Source: Tillus elongatus
Taxonomy: Eukaryota > Arthropoda > Insecta > Coleoptera > Cleridae
Assembly (NCBI GenBank): GCA_964006375.1
Contig: OZ023266.1
Span: 19,476,590-19,540,589 of the forward strand
Direction: 5' to 3'
Length of the DNA: 64,000 bases
Below are positions 22,845 through 34,386 of the stretch, in pieces. Each line of letters opens with the position of its first letter. Within the stretch, counting starts at the first letter, position 1. A program made the translations under genes and the position numbers. Under the pieces are notes generated by a model. It made no database searches and was not told the origin of the DNA. It saw nothing but the letters and a program-made list of their open reading frames with translations.

Positions 22845-24457
22845 CCAAAAGGAAATGTGCTGAAGAAATGTTTTGTTGGTTTGCAAACAAAAAATTGACT
22901 ATCAGAAGATTTCTTATCGGAATGACAGAAATGCGGTTTATTATTTCAGTTTATCGGTCGGTTTGATACTTGATAGTACTACTGAAAATTAATTTCACAA
23001 TGGTGTATTCTGTAGAAGTAAGAGTTGAACTAATTACTCTTTTTTTCAAAAACGATGACTGTGCCAACTGTACTGCAAATTTGTTTAATAAACGACATCC
23101 GAACAGACATGTTAACAGAAAATACATTTTGGAGTTAGTTGCAAAGTTTCGACAAATTGGTTCAGTAGCCAACAAAAAACGGGATCCTGAACGTGATTTT
23201 CCGGTTAGAAATGAGACTACTAAGATTGAAGTTTTAGGACAAATTGCTGCAGACCCAACTTTGAGCACGAGAAAATTGGCCACTGTTGCAAACATCAAAA
23301 TAAGAACTATTCAGCGAATATTGAAGCATCATAAATTTCACCCGTCTAAAATTCATCTTGTACAACAACTGAATGAAGATGATTTTGATCGGCGGCTGGA
23401 GTTTTGTGAAGTTATAACTGCACGAATAGCTGATAACTGGAACTTTCTATTCAATATCTGTTTTTCAGACGAGTGTGCGTTTTTATTAAACTTTACAGTT
23501 AATCGTCATAATTGTCGTTATTGGGCAGATAATAATCCAATAAATTTTCACGAAGTCCACACTCAAACTCCACAGAAATTGAATGTCTGGACTGGCATTT
23601 TTGGAGACCGTTTAATCGGACCACTTTTTCTTGATGGCAATTTGAGTGGCGAAACGCATTTGGAGTTACTAGAAGATATCGTTTACCCTCTACTAAATGA
23701 CATTGTTGAAAATGATGATCGCTATCAAGAAAATCAATTAGTGTTTCAACAAGATGGAGCTCCTCCGCATTTTTCACAACGTGTTAGGGAGTTTTTGAAC
23801 AGAGAGTTTCCAGGACAATGGATTGGGCGTAGAGGTGTTATTGAGTGGCCCCCTAGATCACCGGATTTAACTCCTTTAGACTTCTTTCTATGGGGCCCTT
23901 TAAATAGTAGAATTTACGCAACAGAACCGGAGTCTCTGGAATAATTACGACGACGCATTGTTGAAGAATGCCGTCTAATAAGTCCACAAATGCTCCAGAA
24001 TGTCAGAGCTCGTTTTGAACAAAATTTGTACTTTTGTATGGAAGCTGGTGGTCAACAATTTGAACACTTACTTAACTGAATAAACATTTTTGAACTTTTG
24101 GTTTTGTTTTTTAATTTTTTTATCGAAAAATCGACTAATTGGTGCATTTCTTATCACAATGAATGAAATACGTTCTTGCAACTCCAACTGTGAATAATTT
24201 TTAAACGAGTTGATAAAACTTCCAAAAAAGTTAGTGTGCTGAATTCAGAAAAGAAAGAGCTTTCAAATGATGTAACACTCGACCCATGTTCCCTATTTAA
24301 AATATAAGGGTTGTTATCACCACCCTTAAGGGGTTGATGTGACAAAGTTAAGTTTTATGTCAAAACATGTCCCCGCAATATTAAAATTGACGTATTTCAG
24401 CGTTTCTTAAAAAAAATTCTCTGGACGCAAATGGGTCTGTTTCGTTGCGCCACCCTG
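22845..24457 (+). mobile_element. DD41D-type mariner-like transposon, nearly intact
   Basis: The right terminal inverted repeat (about 24125-24457, ending GTTGCGCCACCCTG then TA) is present in full; the outer left repeat is lost. It matches the copy at 47373-49171 through both the transposase and the right repeat, and the left flank from about 22845 matches that copy's inner left side. The left end lies only about 185 bp after exon 2. Confidence 0.8.
23000..24079 (+). pseudogene. DD41D transposase with a single premature stop
   Basis: Starting at ATG 23000 (MVYSVEVRVELITLFF), the frame runs 314 codons to TAA at 23942, then stays open for 44 more codons (LRRRIVEECRLISPQ ... GGQQFEHLLN) to TGA at 24077. 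The second copy has GAA at the TAA position, so one base change separates this from an open frame. Domains in order: N-terminal helix-turn-helix, linker HHKFHPSKIHLVQQL, first aspartate in CFSDECAF, second in FQQDGAPPH, third in TPLDFFLWG. There are 41 residues between the second and third, the spacing of the rosa/VISITOR-type DD41D families. Confidence 0.85.
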
Positions 24458-24461
24458 TATG

Positions 24462-24464
<3 letters not shown>

Positions 24465-24534
<70 letters not shown>
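24465..24534. repeat. (TA)n microsatellite
   Basis: Starts directly at the TA target of the DD41D element. 24535-24700 beyond it is unremarkable. Confidence 0.97.
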
Positions 24535-24536
<2 letters not shown>

Positions 24537-24698
24537 TAATATATTTATGTTTATATTATTCGTATATTTTCTTATAGGAATATAGTGGCAGTGCTGACGA
24601 TTTTAAAAGATCGTTTGTGGTTGTACGGCGGCACCTGAGAATTTGTACCGGAGTCGTCTTACAGACAAAGTTCCTTGTTTCGTCCTAGATGTCAGTAG

Positions 24699-24699
<1 letters not shown>

Positions 24700-24773
<74 letters not shown>
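24700..24773. repeat. (TA)n microsatellite
   Basis: Left border of the inverted repeat that follows. Confidence 0.97.
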
Positions 24774-24775
<2 letters not shown>

Positions 24776-24777
<2 letters not shown>

Positions 24778-25030
24778 AGAAGGGTTAAAGGCAAAGCCGC
24801 AAGAAGACAACCGCATACACGTGTTTCAAGCTTATTAGCCATCATCAGTACGGTATAGCCAGGTGAAGATGGAAACACTCTGGATGAAGATGCAAAAATA
24901 CACGGAGTCACAACAGGCAACCAGTGCACATCTTCATCCAGAGTGTTTCCATCTTCACCTGGCTATACCGTACTGATGATGGCTAATAAGCTTGAATCCT
25001 TGCGGCTTTGCCCTTAACCCTTCTCCTTGT
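24776..25030. mobile_element. Inverted-repeat element with a hammerhead core in each arm
   Basis: Left arm about 24776-24888 and right arm about 24926-25028 are nearly perfect inverted copies (AAGGAGAAGGGTTAAAGGCA versus its complement at the right end), with a ~37-nt spacer. Both outer edges are or lie near (TA)n tracts. The layout resembles paired inverted terminal segments of Penelope-like or other hammerhead-bearing retroelements. No coding capacity. Confidence 0.75.
24811..24855 (-). ncRNA. Hammerhead ribozyme-like motif
   Basis: On the minus strand: helix I strand ACCGTA, core CTGATGA (24848-24842), helix II GGCT-AATA-AGCT, GAAA (24827-24824), a palindromic helix III ACACGTGT, then cleavage-site position UA and the second helix I strand TGCGGT. 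ACCGTA pairs with TGCGGT (one G-U). All three helices and both core boxes are therefore present. Helix III as an 8-nt palindrome would favour dimers. The opposite arm has CTGATGA at 24973-24979 but GAAT instead of GAAA. Confidence 0.65.
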
Positions 25031-25057
25031 ATAGTACAGAAATGCCGTGTTATAAAT

Positions 25058-25322
<265 letters not shown>

Positions 25323-26160
25323 TAATTCGTTAAAACCACGTAATAAATTTTCTGCAGTTATTGACTTGAACTGATTCATCTAAATAAAATTTGGCTTGGA
25401 CGACGATTTTAGTCTTGCATAAAATTAACAATGTGGCATTGTCGATTAGACTCACTTGAAATACTTCACTACCGTCTCCTGATTTCGTCTGGTAGACAGG
25501 TTGTAAACTTTATGATGCAATTTTTCTATTATACACACTTTTAAAATGAATACTACGTTGGTTTCTGTTTATTTTTAGCGTTTTGACGCTGTCACTGTTC
25601 AGTGTAGTTTAACAGATATGGGATGGAGTGGAAACGACGTTTTAGAGCTATTCCTAGGGTAATTTTCGTTGATTTTACTAATACAGACTTTACCTGGTTT
25701 TTGTTGGTTGTTTTAACTACATAATTGGTCGATAATGGTGCTTTCAAACGGCATTAAAACTTTATTAGTCGTAAAATATTTACGCATCGTTGATACCAGT
25801 TCGTCTAATTTTAGAATAATTAATTTAAATCATGTTTTATTGTAATATTTATATTTGTTTGATTGCTTCTTTAGTCGGTTACGTTTTTCATTACGTCTGA
25901 ACTACGAAGTGATTATATTTGTAGGGATGTGAAGTATATTTAGCATTCATATATATTTAGCAAGAGCAGTTACATTTAGATGGGTCACTTAAAAAATGTT
26001 TGGTTTATTTTTAAATAAAAAAATTATTTACAGTAATTTAAAAAAAATTGTGAATTTGTGAGTTTTTTTCAATACGTAGAATTGTAAAATTAAGAAAAAA
26101 CAAAATTATAGAAGAGAATACAATAAAATTAATTTTCTCAAAAACATTCCAGCTCTTCGA
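25323..26160. other. Intron sequence, nothing recognised
   Basis: AT-rich. A splice-like open stretch at 25580-25659 was considered and rejected as an exon. Confidence 0.6.
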
Positions 26161-26301
26161 TTTGTTTTTAGTGATTTTTTTTATTTTAAAAGATTCACTA
26201 TTAGAGAGGTATCGATGGTGAGACTTTGCAAAAAAAAATTCTAATGAGCGCGAATTTGGGCCCCTAGAACCCATATCCGGGGTCAGTTTCGATTTTTATA
26301 T

Positions 26302-26430
<129 letters not shown>

Positions 26431-26632
26431 AACCGATAACTCAAAAAATAATAACCGATTTTTAGGAAACTCGGCAAGTGCCTTTTTTTTATTAATAACT
26501 TGGATGAGTTCGTTAGCCAGGAAAATCGGACAAGGTTTTCCGGGAAAATTTTGAGTTTTCTTTCGAAATTTTTTCTCTCCGAAAATTACAAAGCTATTTC
26601 AATGAAATTTGGTGTGCATGCTGCTTTAGGAA

Positions 26633-26820
26633 GGTAAAGGTAAGATGCTTACTGGCAATTAGGCCATTGCTGACCCTGTTTGCTCATCTAAACTAACGTA
26701 CCCTCCACCTTGAGCTCGATCTCAACGACGACAGTGATTTGAAACATCATCCGCCGCCGGTGAGTCTCGAACCGTCGACCCCCGAGTCCGTATTGGAAAG
26801 TCATCGCCACGGAGGCGCTT
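26633..26820 (-). mobile_element. tRNA-derived SINE with 12-bp target duplication
   Basis: 188 bp bounded by identical CTGCTTTAGGAA at 26621-26632 and 26821-26832. On the minus strand the head reads GCGCCTCCGTGGCGATGAC ... GTCGACGGTTCGAGACTC, the second being a B-box match, and the tail ends CATCTTACCTTTACC. It differs from the SINE at 7862-8236. Confidence 0.75.
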
Positions 26821-27289
26821 CTGCTTTAGGAAAAACCTAACTATGTACCAAAATTCAGCTTTCTAGGTTTACAGAAAATTGAGCTATTAAAATTTGAAGC
26901 ATTTATTTTTAATATCACCGCGTTTCATTAACAATGGCAAACCTGGCTTGGTATATGAGTTCTAGTATGTCTGAGTCGTTGCCTGGTAACGGATCATTTG
27001 ATATTATTGTGCAGGTTGGTTACACGCTGTAACTGACGTTTATCATATGGTATTAGATTGTTTATCTCAAATTATTTGTGTTATTTGGGAATTTTTATAT
27101 ACAAGTGCAAATTATTCCTTTACGATTTTATTAATGTTAGTGGGTGGACTAAATAGTGTTTGTTATGTTTTGTCAACACATATAAAGGATCAAAGTTTTA
27201 CAAAAGGGCTGATATGCAACAGGTTAGTTATTTTCTCTCTGATGCTTTGGCGGTAGTTTTGGTTAAGTTTATGGTTTAACGGTCCATAA

Positions 27290-27720
27290 TTTTTAGCTAA
27301 TTTTCGTACAAAAAATACGTCAATGAGGAGACGGCGACTTTAGAATTTTAAAAAGATTTCTTCAAATGAGCGCAAACTAGGCCCCCTGGAATCCATATCC
27401 GGGTTTACGTTCAGTTTTTATCTGTTTACATATATACAGGGTGACGCATTTCTACGGTAAAGCTCAATATAATTATTTATTATACAAGAGACGAGAAAAA
27501 ATGGTATAAGTTAATTATAGGGTGTCTTGAACTGCATCTCATACAATTATTTTCACAATCACAGGCTGGCCCATAAGTCGTTGGTGATCCCTACAATTTT
27601 TTTCGAACACCCTTATTTTATTGCATTTTTATCGAAATATGTTGGTAAGAAAAAAAATCGAGACGCAGTAAGTGCCTTTTGGTAGCAAATTTTCATTAAA
27701 TGCTTCAAATTTCAATAACT
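27290..27720 (+). mobile_element. Repeat-family 5' block joined to DD41D-type end sequence
   Basis: 27290-27425 matches the (TA)n-core family 5' block (GAGATTTCTTC-type, CCATATCCGGG). At 27434 TATACAGGGTGACGCATTTC begins, the terminal sequence of the 5221-type transposon, and continues with CAATATAATTATTTATTATA. The end at 27655-27720 is an antisense 3' end of the family (GAGACGCAGTAAGTGCC). It is a mosaic of repeats. Confidence 0.55.
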
Positions 27721-27730
27721 CTTTTTTTTG

Positions 27731-29745
27731 TTGAACAACACACCACGAGGGCTTACAGCCTAAATACTATCGTACCGTGGGTGTCGACAAGGAGGAAAGA
27801 GGCAACTTGTTAATTCTGGACTTGAAGGTTTGGAGGTTCGGAGGAGAAGGAAAAGCCTGCGCCGGCAAGGAATTCCACAGTTTGGAAGTCCTCGGGACAA
27901 AAGAGCGGGCATAACAAGATGTTCTATGTCTGGTGACCTGGACAGTAAAAGGGTGCATTCGCTCTGTTCCCCTGGTAGATCTGTTGGGGGCAGCAGGTGG
28001 AGGAACTATGGAAGAAAGCTCCTCTGAGCACTGCCCGTGCATATATCTATAAAGAAGAGAGAGGTCACCAACGGCACGTCGGTGGGCAAGGGATGGCAGC
28101 CTTTAGGTGAGGGTATGGTCACCAATGAGACGTATAGCTCTTTTCTGAATGGAGTTCAGGATAGCGAGTGTAGAAGCGGCAGCAGCACCCCAGATGTGGG
28201 AGCAGTATTCGAGGTTTGGCCTTATTTGTGAAGTATATAAGGTATAGAGATTAGCTGGTGAAAAGTATTTGCGAGCCCGGAAGAGGAAACCTAATTTCTT
28301 AGCAGCCGCTTATGCAATTGATGTGACATGTTGGTGCCAATTGAGATTTCGATCCACAGAAATGCCATCAAGTGAAAAGGACTCATTACTTTGAATAACT
28401 TGGTTGTTCATTGTGACAGTTCTAGGGCTGGTGTATCTTTTATGAGAAAGAAAGCAAGACTGAGATTTGGTGGGTTTGAATTGTACAAGATTTCTACTTC
28501 CCCAGTCTAATATTTTTTGGAGATCTACGGAGACAGAACCCTCCATGTGTCTGCGATCCTCATCTAGTTGGGCCAAAGAGACATGCTTAGAATATTGTAT
28601 ATTTGAGTGGAGGGTGCTGTCGTCCGCATAACTGTGAACTGGGTTGAATGTGCTAGAGAGGAGGTCATTGATGTGGAGAAGAAACAAAGTAGGGGCTAAA
28701 GCTGAACCTGGAGGAACTCCTGCATTAATTGGATATAGTTTAGAGGAATGGCCATCCACAACAACAGAAATGCTCCGGTTGGAGAGGAAGTCTGCTGTCC
28801 AGGTACATAGTTTTGATGGTAGGCCATAGGTCGGTAGTTTATTAAGCAGCGCTGCGTGCCAGACCTGGTCGAAGGCTTTGGACATGTCTAGAGCGACAAT
28901 CTGGGATTCACCGTGTAGTTCCATAGACTTGTTCCAGGAATAGGTGACAAAGGAAAGGAGGTCGGCAGTCGATCTGCGCTGACGGAATCCATACTGCCTG
29001 TCGTGGATTAGACTGTTTTTCAAGAAATTTTAGTAATTCGGTGTTTATATACTTTTCCATCACTTTAGAGATGACTGAAAGGAGAGAAATAGGCCTGTAG
29101 TTGCTAGGAAGAGTTTTATCCATAGTATGTCTTTTCTTCCAGCTTCTAAATTGGGGAGTCTGGTGCTGGGTAGATTGCTACGGACGTATGCGTACACGCC
29201 TCCACGCAATCTAAAGGAAGTAAGGAGCTCATACCCCGGAAAGTTAAGGTGATTAGTGGCTGTTTTGGCACTGATTTGGGTTTCGGTGAGGAAGAGGAGT
29301 TGGGGCCTATTAGCCTGGAGGAAATGGTGGACGGAGTTTAGGTTAGAATTTAGGCCACATATATTCGAGAAGGATGTGTTGATCTCGGAGATCCGAATGG
29401 AGGGGTTTTTACCTCCAGAATGTTTTGCACAAGGAGGAGTCATCATCATTTTTTGCTTATAAGGGAAACAGACTCATACACCAGAACCGGAAACGTCCGT
29501 TGGGGACCCCCCCCCCCTCCCTTGAAGCATGGGGTGGTACCTCCTCGGGCACGGAAAATTCCACTACCACCTGCGAAGAGAGGGAGCGAGACTTTAGTAG
29601 ACCATCAGTCCTGGGCGTTATTCCCATTGCCGACAGTCACGCCAGGGGTGGCACGAGGAGCCAGCCTCTAGGAGTCCGGTAACTAAATCACGCGTCGATC
29701 AATCAAGAGAATGACCAGGCTAAGGGACCACACCCCCACTTTAGT
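27731..29745 (-). mobile_element. Non-LTR retrotransposon (family B), internally deleted
   Basis: On the minus strand: 5' region about 29745-29460; endonuclease N-terminus 29449-29124 (INTSFSNICGLNSNLNSV, FPGYELLTSFRLRGGVYAYV) ending at GRKDILW; then directly the RT start MDKTLPSNYRPISLLSVISK (29123). The RT continues RQYGFRQRRSTADLLSF, VALDMSKAFDQVWH, AGVPPGSALAPTLFLLHIND and SYADDSTL. The C-terminus FVPRTSKLWNSLPAQ and the 3' end GTGTGTTGTTCAAC follow. Half of the endonuclease and the linker are missing. Frameshifts occur near 29020 and 28310. Confidence 0.85.
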
Positions 29746-30123
29746 TATTTTCTTTAGATCACGTCGGGGTCAGCAATATTATGATCTCTAATCAAAAGAA
29801 TTTGTTATCATATCTTTTATTCTGAGTTTTTATTTCTTTAGTGTCTTATCTGTCACCCCTGCCTCAGACAGAGCGAATAGCTCTAGATCTAAAAATACAG
29901 AGAATAAGAAAATAACTAAAGAATTACCATGATTAGATGCATATAAGAAATATTATCTATGGTGGCTCGGTATTTAATATAATGTAAGATTTGATAATTA
30001 AATTGAAAATAATTAATATTACAAGATATAAATAGATTAAGTAAAATTAAAATCCCACACTACAGTTACAATATTAAACAGGTTAAACATATTTTCTTAA
30101 TAATCACTTGTGTATGATTTCAG
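29746..30123. other. Intron 2 end before exon 3
   Basis: AT-rich sequence ending in the acceptor of exon 3 (GTGTATGATTTCAG). Nothing else seen. Confidence 0.6.
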
Positions 30124-30455
30124 GACTCTCTAGTGAACAAGACAACAGAGCGGCTAGCTCTCAAAAACATCTTGAACATCGCACCGACCAAAGCAAAAAA
30201 TGATGTTCTTCACAGGACTTTTTCTCATTTTATGCAAGCCTATGAGGTGAAGAAATTCGACTATCCTCAAGTTGCAGACTTGGTTTTGAAAGATGAGCGT
30301 CTGAAACACGCAATCGAAATGGCTGCTTTGGAACAGTTTAAGATTTCAGGTAGTGAAGATGAAGAGTTATACCAAAAATTGGTCAAGACAAACCAGAAGA
30401 GGGCGAAGAAGCTGTTGTATGATATGAGGTCCACTTTATCAGATTTCTTACTAAG
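30124..30455 (+). CDS. mino: GPAT1/minotaur coding exon 3
   Basis: Acceptor ATGATTTCAG, donor GTAGGT, entering in phase 0 and leaving with AG of a split arginine codon. It encodes about 110 residues starting DSLVNKTTERLALKNILN, with VLKDERLKHAIEMAALEQ, and ending KRAKKLLYDMRSTLSDFLLR. The order (LGLRNVI-like segment, helical VL...R...AI..VA, K.AK.IL..M) follows the region between the cysteine motif and the acyltransferase domain in GPAT1. It is lysine- and glutamate-rich and probably helical. Confidence 0.92.
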
Positions 30456-30487
30456 GTAGGTTGATTTGATTACGGTTGATAAAAAGT

Positions 30488-30835
30488 CTTCATAGATGAT
30501 CTAGTTGTCAGGATCCAGACTTGGAGACCACTTCTCTGGCTTGAATATTGGTTTTCTTTTCTGTAAATGAAGGACGTAGCCAGCGTGTAAGCTAACTGTA
30601 TCAAGTGGCTCTTCTGAATTTTAGATGTTCTTCAACGTTTCTGTGACTGATTTTGCTGCTTGACAGCAGCGTCAAGCGGCGAAGCTAGACACAGAAACTT
30701 TAAAGAACATCTAAAATTCAGAAGAGCCACTTGTTCCAGTTAGCTTACGCGCTGGCTACTTCCTCCATTTACAGAAAATAAAACCAAGAGTGAAGGCAGA
30801 TAAGTAGTCTCCAAGTCTGTATTTAGTATGGAACA
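30488..30835. mobile_element. Inverted-repeat element
   Basis: Arms about 30488-30640 and 30683-30835 are inverted copies (AAGTGGCTCTTCTGAATTTT against its complement), around a ~43-nt centre containing GCTTGAC-AGCAGC-GTCAAGC and GGCGAAGCTAG. The centre resembles a decayed version of the hammerhead region at 53062-53120, but the core boxes are lost. Confidence 0.6.
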
Positions 30836-31350
30836 GCTTCACCAAGTAAGGGCAACAACAATCAATGAATGTTTTTTATTTATTTTACAAAATTATAAGT
30901 GATGCCTGTCCCAAATATTTGGTGATTAGATTTCGAGATAATCAAGGGGAAAAGTTATTTTTTTCGCAAGCTGAAGCAATAAACTGATTTGTGTATCAAT
31001 AAATTTTAACAAATGTACCAAACTGTTACTGTTACACAATTCTTTTCACAAGTCTCGCTTAGTAATTTTGATATACATAAAAAACAATCAACTATAAAGA
31101 TTTTTAAGGTGCCTCTATTAATTTCTAATGTTCTATACATACTTACTTCTCCATTGCCTTGTAATTGCTTCTTCCCATGGTGCATGAATTCCTGTATAAA
31201 AACACAGTTGTAATAACATTAACATAGTTAGATTTTCATGAACAAATAACGTTTTTTAATAATTGTGGTTCAATTAGCGACGATTGGAACTTGTGATGGG
31301 CACTGCTAAGTACAATTTGGAGAACTCAATACATCACAATACAGTTTTTA

Positions 31351-31395
31351 GACCTGACGATCGTTTCGCTAACAAATATAGCGTCATCAGATAGC
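31351..31395 (-). ncRNA. Hammerhead-like motif, left arm
   Basis: Minus strand CTGATGA (31390-31384), helix II GCTA...TAGC, GAAA (31367-31364), palindrome ACGATCGT as helix III, then C at the cleavage position. Helix I pairing is only partial (G-C, A-U and U-A pairs with mismatches). Confidence 0.5.
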
Positions 31396-31410
31396 TGAAT
31401 AAAAGTGTAT

Positions 31411-31455
31411 TCATCTCTCTGATGATGCTAACTTTGTTAGAGAAACGATCGTCAT
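31411..31455 (+). ncRNA. Hammerhead-like motif, right arm
   Basis: CTGATGA at 31419-31425, helix II CTAAC-TTT-GTTAG (perfect 5 bp), GAAA at 31442-31445, the same ACGATCGT palindrome, then C. Helix I is poor, so activity is doubtful. Confidence 0.5.
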
Positions 31456-31537
31456 GTCTAAAAACGGTATTGTGATGAATTGGGTTCTCCAAGTTGTACC
31501 TATATAATTGTTGTTATGCCTTTATCAATTTGGATTT

Positions 31538-32265
31538 ACGAGGGACGATCAATAAATACCCATGTTACGAATGAACGCAACTTTTTCACAATTTTTTAAT
31601 CAATTTTTTAAGATAATTTGCTTGTAGGTCCACTTTTTCCAACGTTTCTGCCATTTATTTAACCCCTCCAAAAAAATACGGTTTGTCAAACTTTTTAAAA
31701 CACGATACTGTATCGGTGATAACCTCCTTGTTTGGGTTAGTTTTTTCCTCAAGCCATGTTTTCATGTTGAGTAACATAAAGAAGTTGCAGGGATCCAGTT
31801 CGGGCGAGTGCGTTGGGTGCGGCAGCAATTCGGACCGCAGTTCATGCTATTTGGCCACGTCAATTCCGGATCAATGTGCTGGTGCGTTATCGTGGTGTAA
31901 CATCACTTTTTTCTTGGCGAAATGGAGCCGTGTCTCCTTCAATTTCCTATCGAATCGGTCCAATAATTCACTGTACTACTGCCCGTGATCGTTCTTCCTT
32001 TCTGCAAGTAACCCATGAGGATTATTCCCTACTAATCCCAAAAAATCGTGGCCATGACCTTTCCGGCCGATGGGAACCTCTTTGCCTTCTTTGGAGCACA
32101 TTCGCCTCGAAAAATCCATTGTTTTGACTGTCGCTTGGTGTCTTAACGTATGATAATACATCCAGGTTTCATCAACGGTGACGACTGGATGCAAAAACTC
32201 CTGCTAATTTCGTTTAAAGTGGTCCAAACGCAACTTCGGCATTGACAGCTGTGTCCGCTTGTTGT
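31538..32265 (-). mobile_element. Mariner (DD34D-type) remnant
   Basis: On the minus strand: MPKLRLDHFKRN, then HPVVTVDETWMYYHT (first catalytic aspartate in VDET), SKEGKEVPIGRKG, and KKVMLHHDNAPAH with the second aspartate in HDNAPAH. The last part is frameshifted. The outer end TACGAGGGACGATCAATAAA at 31538 is of mariner terminal type. The N-terminal half is lost where it meets Penelope-like sequence at about 32265. Confidence 0.75.
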
Positions 32266-33089
32266 CCACCGTGAGCAATCTGCGGATATACTTGGTTCTC
32301 GGGTTGAACCGCGTCCAGAATTTATTAAAACTCGACGTTTCTGCTCCTGTTTTGGAGCCATTTTCAAGAGGCGAAGGAAATATGTAAGGACACTCTAAGG
32401 CCTCAATCTGCCTACTCCTTAGAGCGGTGGACAAAGGTGGGTTGGGTTGTTGTAGCTCGATTACTGTGCCTCAATCTCCCCAAATCACGGTGGAGATCGT
32501 CTCTGAAGTCCCAGTGTGTTCAACCCCAGGCCTCAGAGAGATCTGACAGTTCGTTGCAAGTCTTGTATTGTTTGTATCGTTCCGTCTACCTGCTTTGTTA
32601 TCAGTGAAAGTAGTCGGGTCACTGTCAATTAAGTCAGGGGCTTTGGTTACGGTACTTACAGGATTAAGAGGATTATCGGCATTTGTTGAGGCATATAAGG
32701 GGGCAATGAAGTTGTCTATTGATTTTATTTTCTTTTTGTGTGTTTGTAATGAAGATATAATAGGTTTCCAAGTAATCGGAAGGCGAAGACCATCATCTCT
32801 CTTATTTATACAATCGGGATGTTTTTCGATATCGATTGCTTCGCCGATAATTCTCGTTTTGAGGTTGTAAACCAGTGATATTGTTTTGGCATTATCGAAG
32901 TTTATTTTGTGTCCTGTATGAATATGATGCATGGCCAGCGCCGATGAGGGGTCGGATTTTCTAACTGCGAGGGTGTGTTCATATATTCTATTGTCGATGC
33001 GTCTATTTGTTTGTCCTACATAAGTTCGGTAACAGTCGGAGCAAGGAATTTCGTAAACTTTGTGGGATTCCTTGGGAGTTTTTGCTCTG

Positions 33090-33745
<656 letters not shown>

Positions 33746-33824
<79 letters not shown>
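33746..33824. repeat. (TA)n microsatellite
   Basis: Pure TA. It is followed on the right by an antisense repeat-family 5' block at 33825-33905 (GGATATGGGTTCTAG, AAGAAAATTCACTAAAAATA). Confidence 0.97.
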
Positions 33825-33829
<5 letters not shown>

Positions 33830-33905
33830 CTGACCCTGGATATGGGTTCTAGTGGGACTAGTTCGCGCTCATTAGTGAATTTTTTCAAGAAAATTCACTA
33901 AAAAT
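33825..33905 (-). mobile_element. (TA)n-core repeat family, 5' part, antisense
   Basis: Complement of the family start, with the hairpin AGTGAATTTTTT...AAATTCACT at its outer edge. 33906-34373 beyond it is AT-rich intron without features. Confidence 0.65.
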
Positions 33906-34386
33906 ATTTTAGTGTGATATTCTGGTCCATTTTGAGAAAAATGCCGCAAAACTCAATTTTCTATGAAGCCAGAAAATTTTTTAATGAAACTTCAATAAAA
34001 ATATTCTACTCATTAGACCAATTCTTTTCATTGTTTTGGGTCTTGATTTATTTTTTATATAATTTTTCTCAAGATAAGACTTATGACATTTTACACACCG
34101 ACCACAGAATTGATTATATGTAGTTTATAAATTACACTGCCTTGTTAGAAACATTTATAAACTTTAAGGCACGATTTACCATAGACGTAAACATAGACAT
34201 ATTCATTAGTACTCTGGTATAAGTTATGTATGTATTATGTCAATAAGTAAAGTAATATGCATAAGATCATCAGCATAAAACACACCAGTGTATAAATAAA
34301 ATATCTAAAGAGTATTCAGCCAATAATCAAAAAAGCTTACAGAAGCAAGCGACAACCATAATACCTAAAAATTCACACTCTGAGTA

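Larger units (their letters stand above)
31285..31505. mobile_element. Inverted-repeat element with opposed hammerhead-like cores
   Basis: Arms about 31300-31395 and 31411-31505 are inverted copies (GAGAACTCAATACATCACAA against its imperfect complement), with a ~15-nt centre. Each arm carries a CTGATGA-stem-GAAA-CGATCG-TC motif. No coding sequence. The rest of 30836-31284 is AT-rich with nothing recognised. Confidence 0.65.

Noticed and set aside
25580..25659. Open stretch with an AG before it and GTAATT after it (RFDAVTVQCSLTDMGWSGND...) that could be an extra exon of the acyltransferase gene
   Set aside because: Exon 2 joins exon 3 directly in phase 0 with the spacing expected of the family. 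This stretch resembles nothing in GPAT1, and adding 80 nt would break the frame.
27047..27256. 69-codon open stretch with hydrophobic residues
   Set aside because: AT-rich intron sequence, no similarity, and the length is expected by chance.
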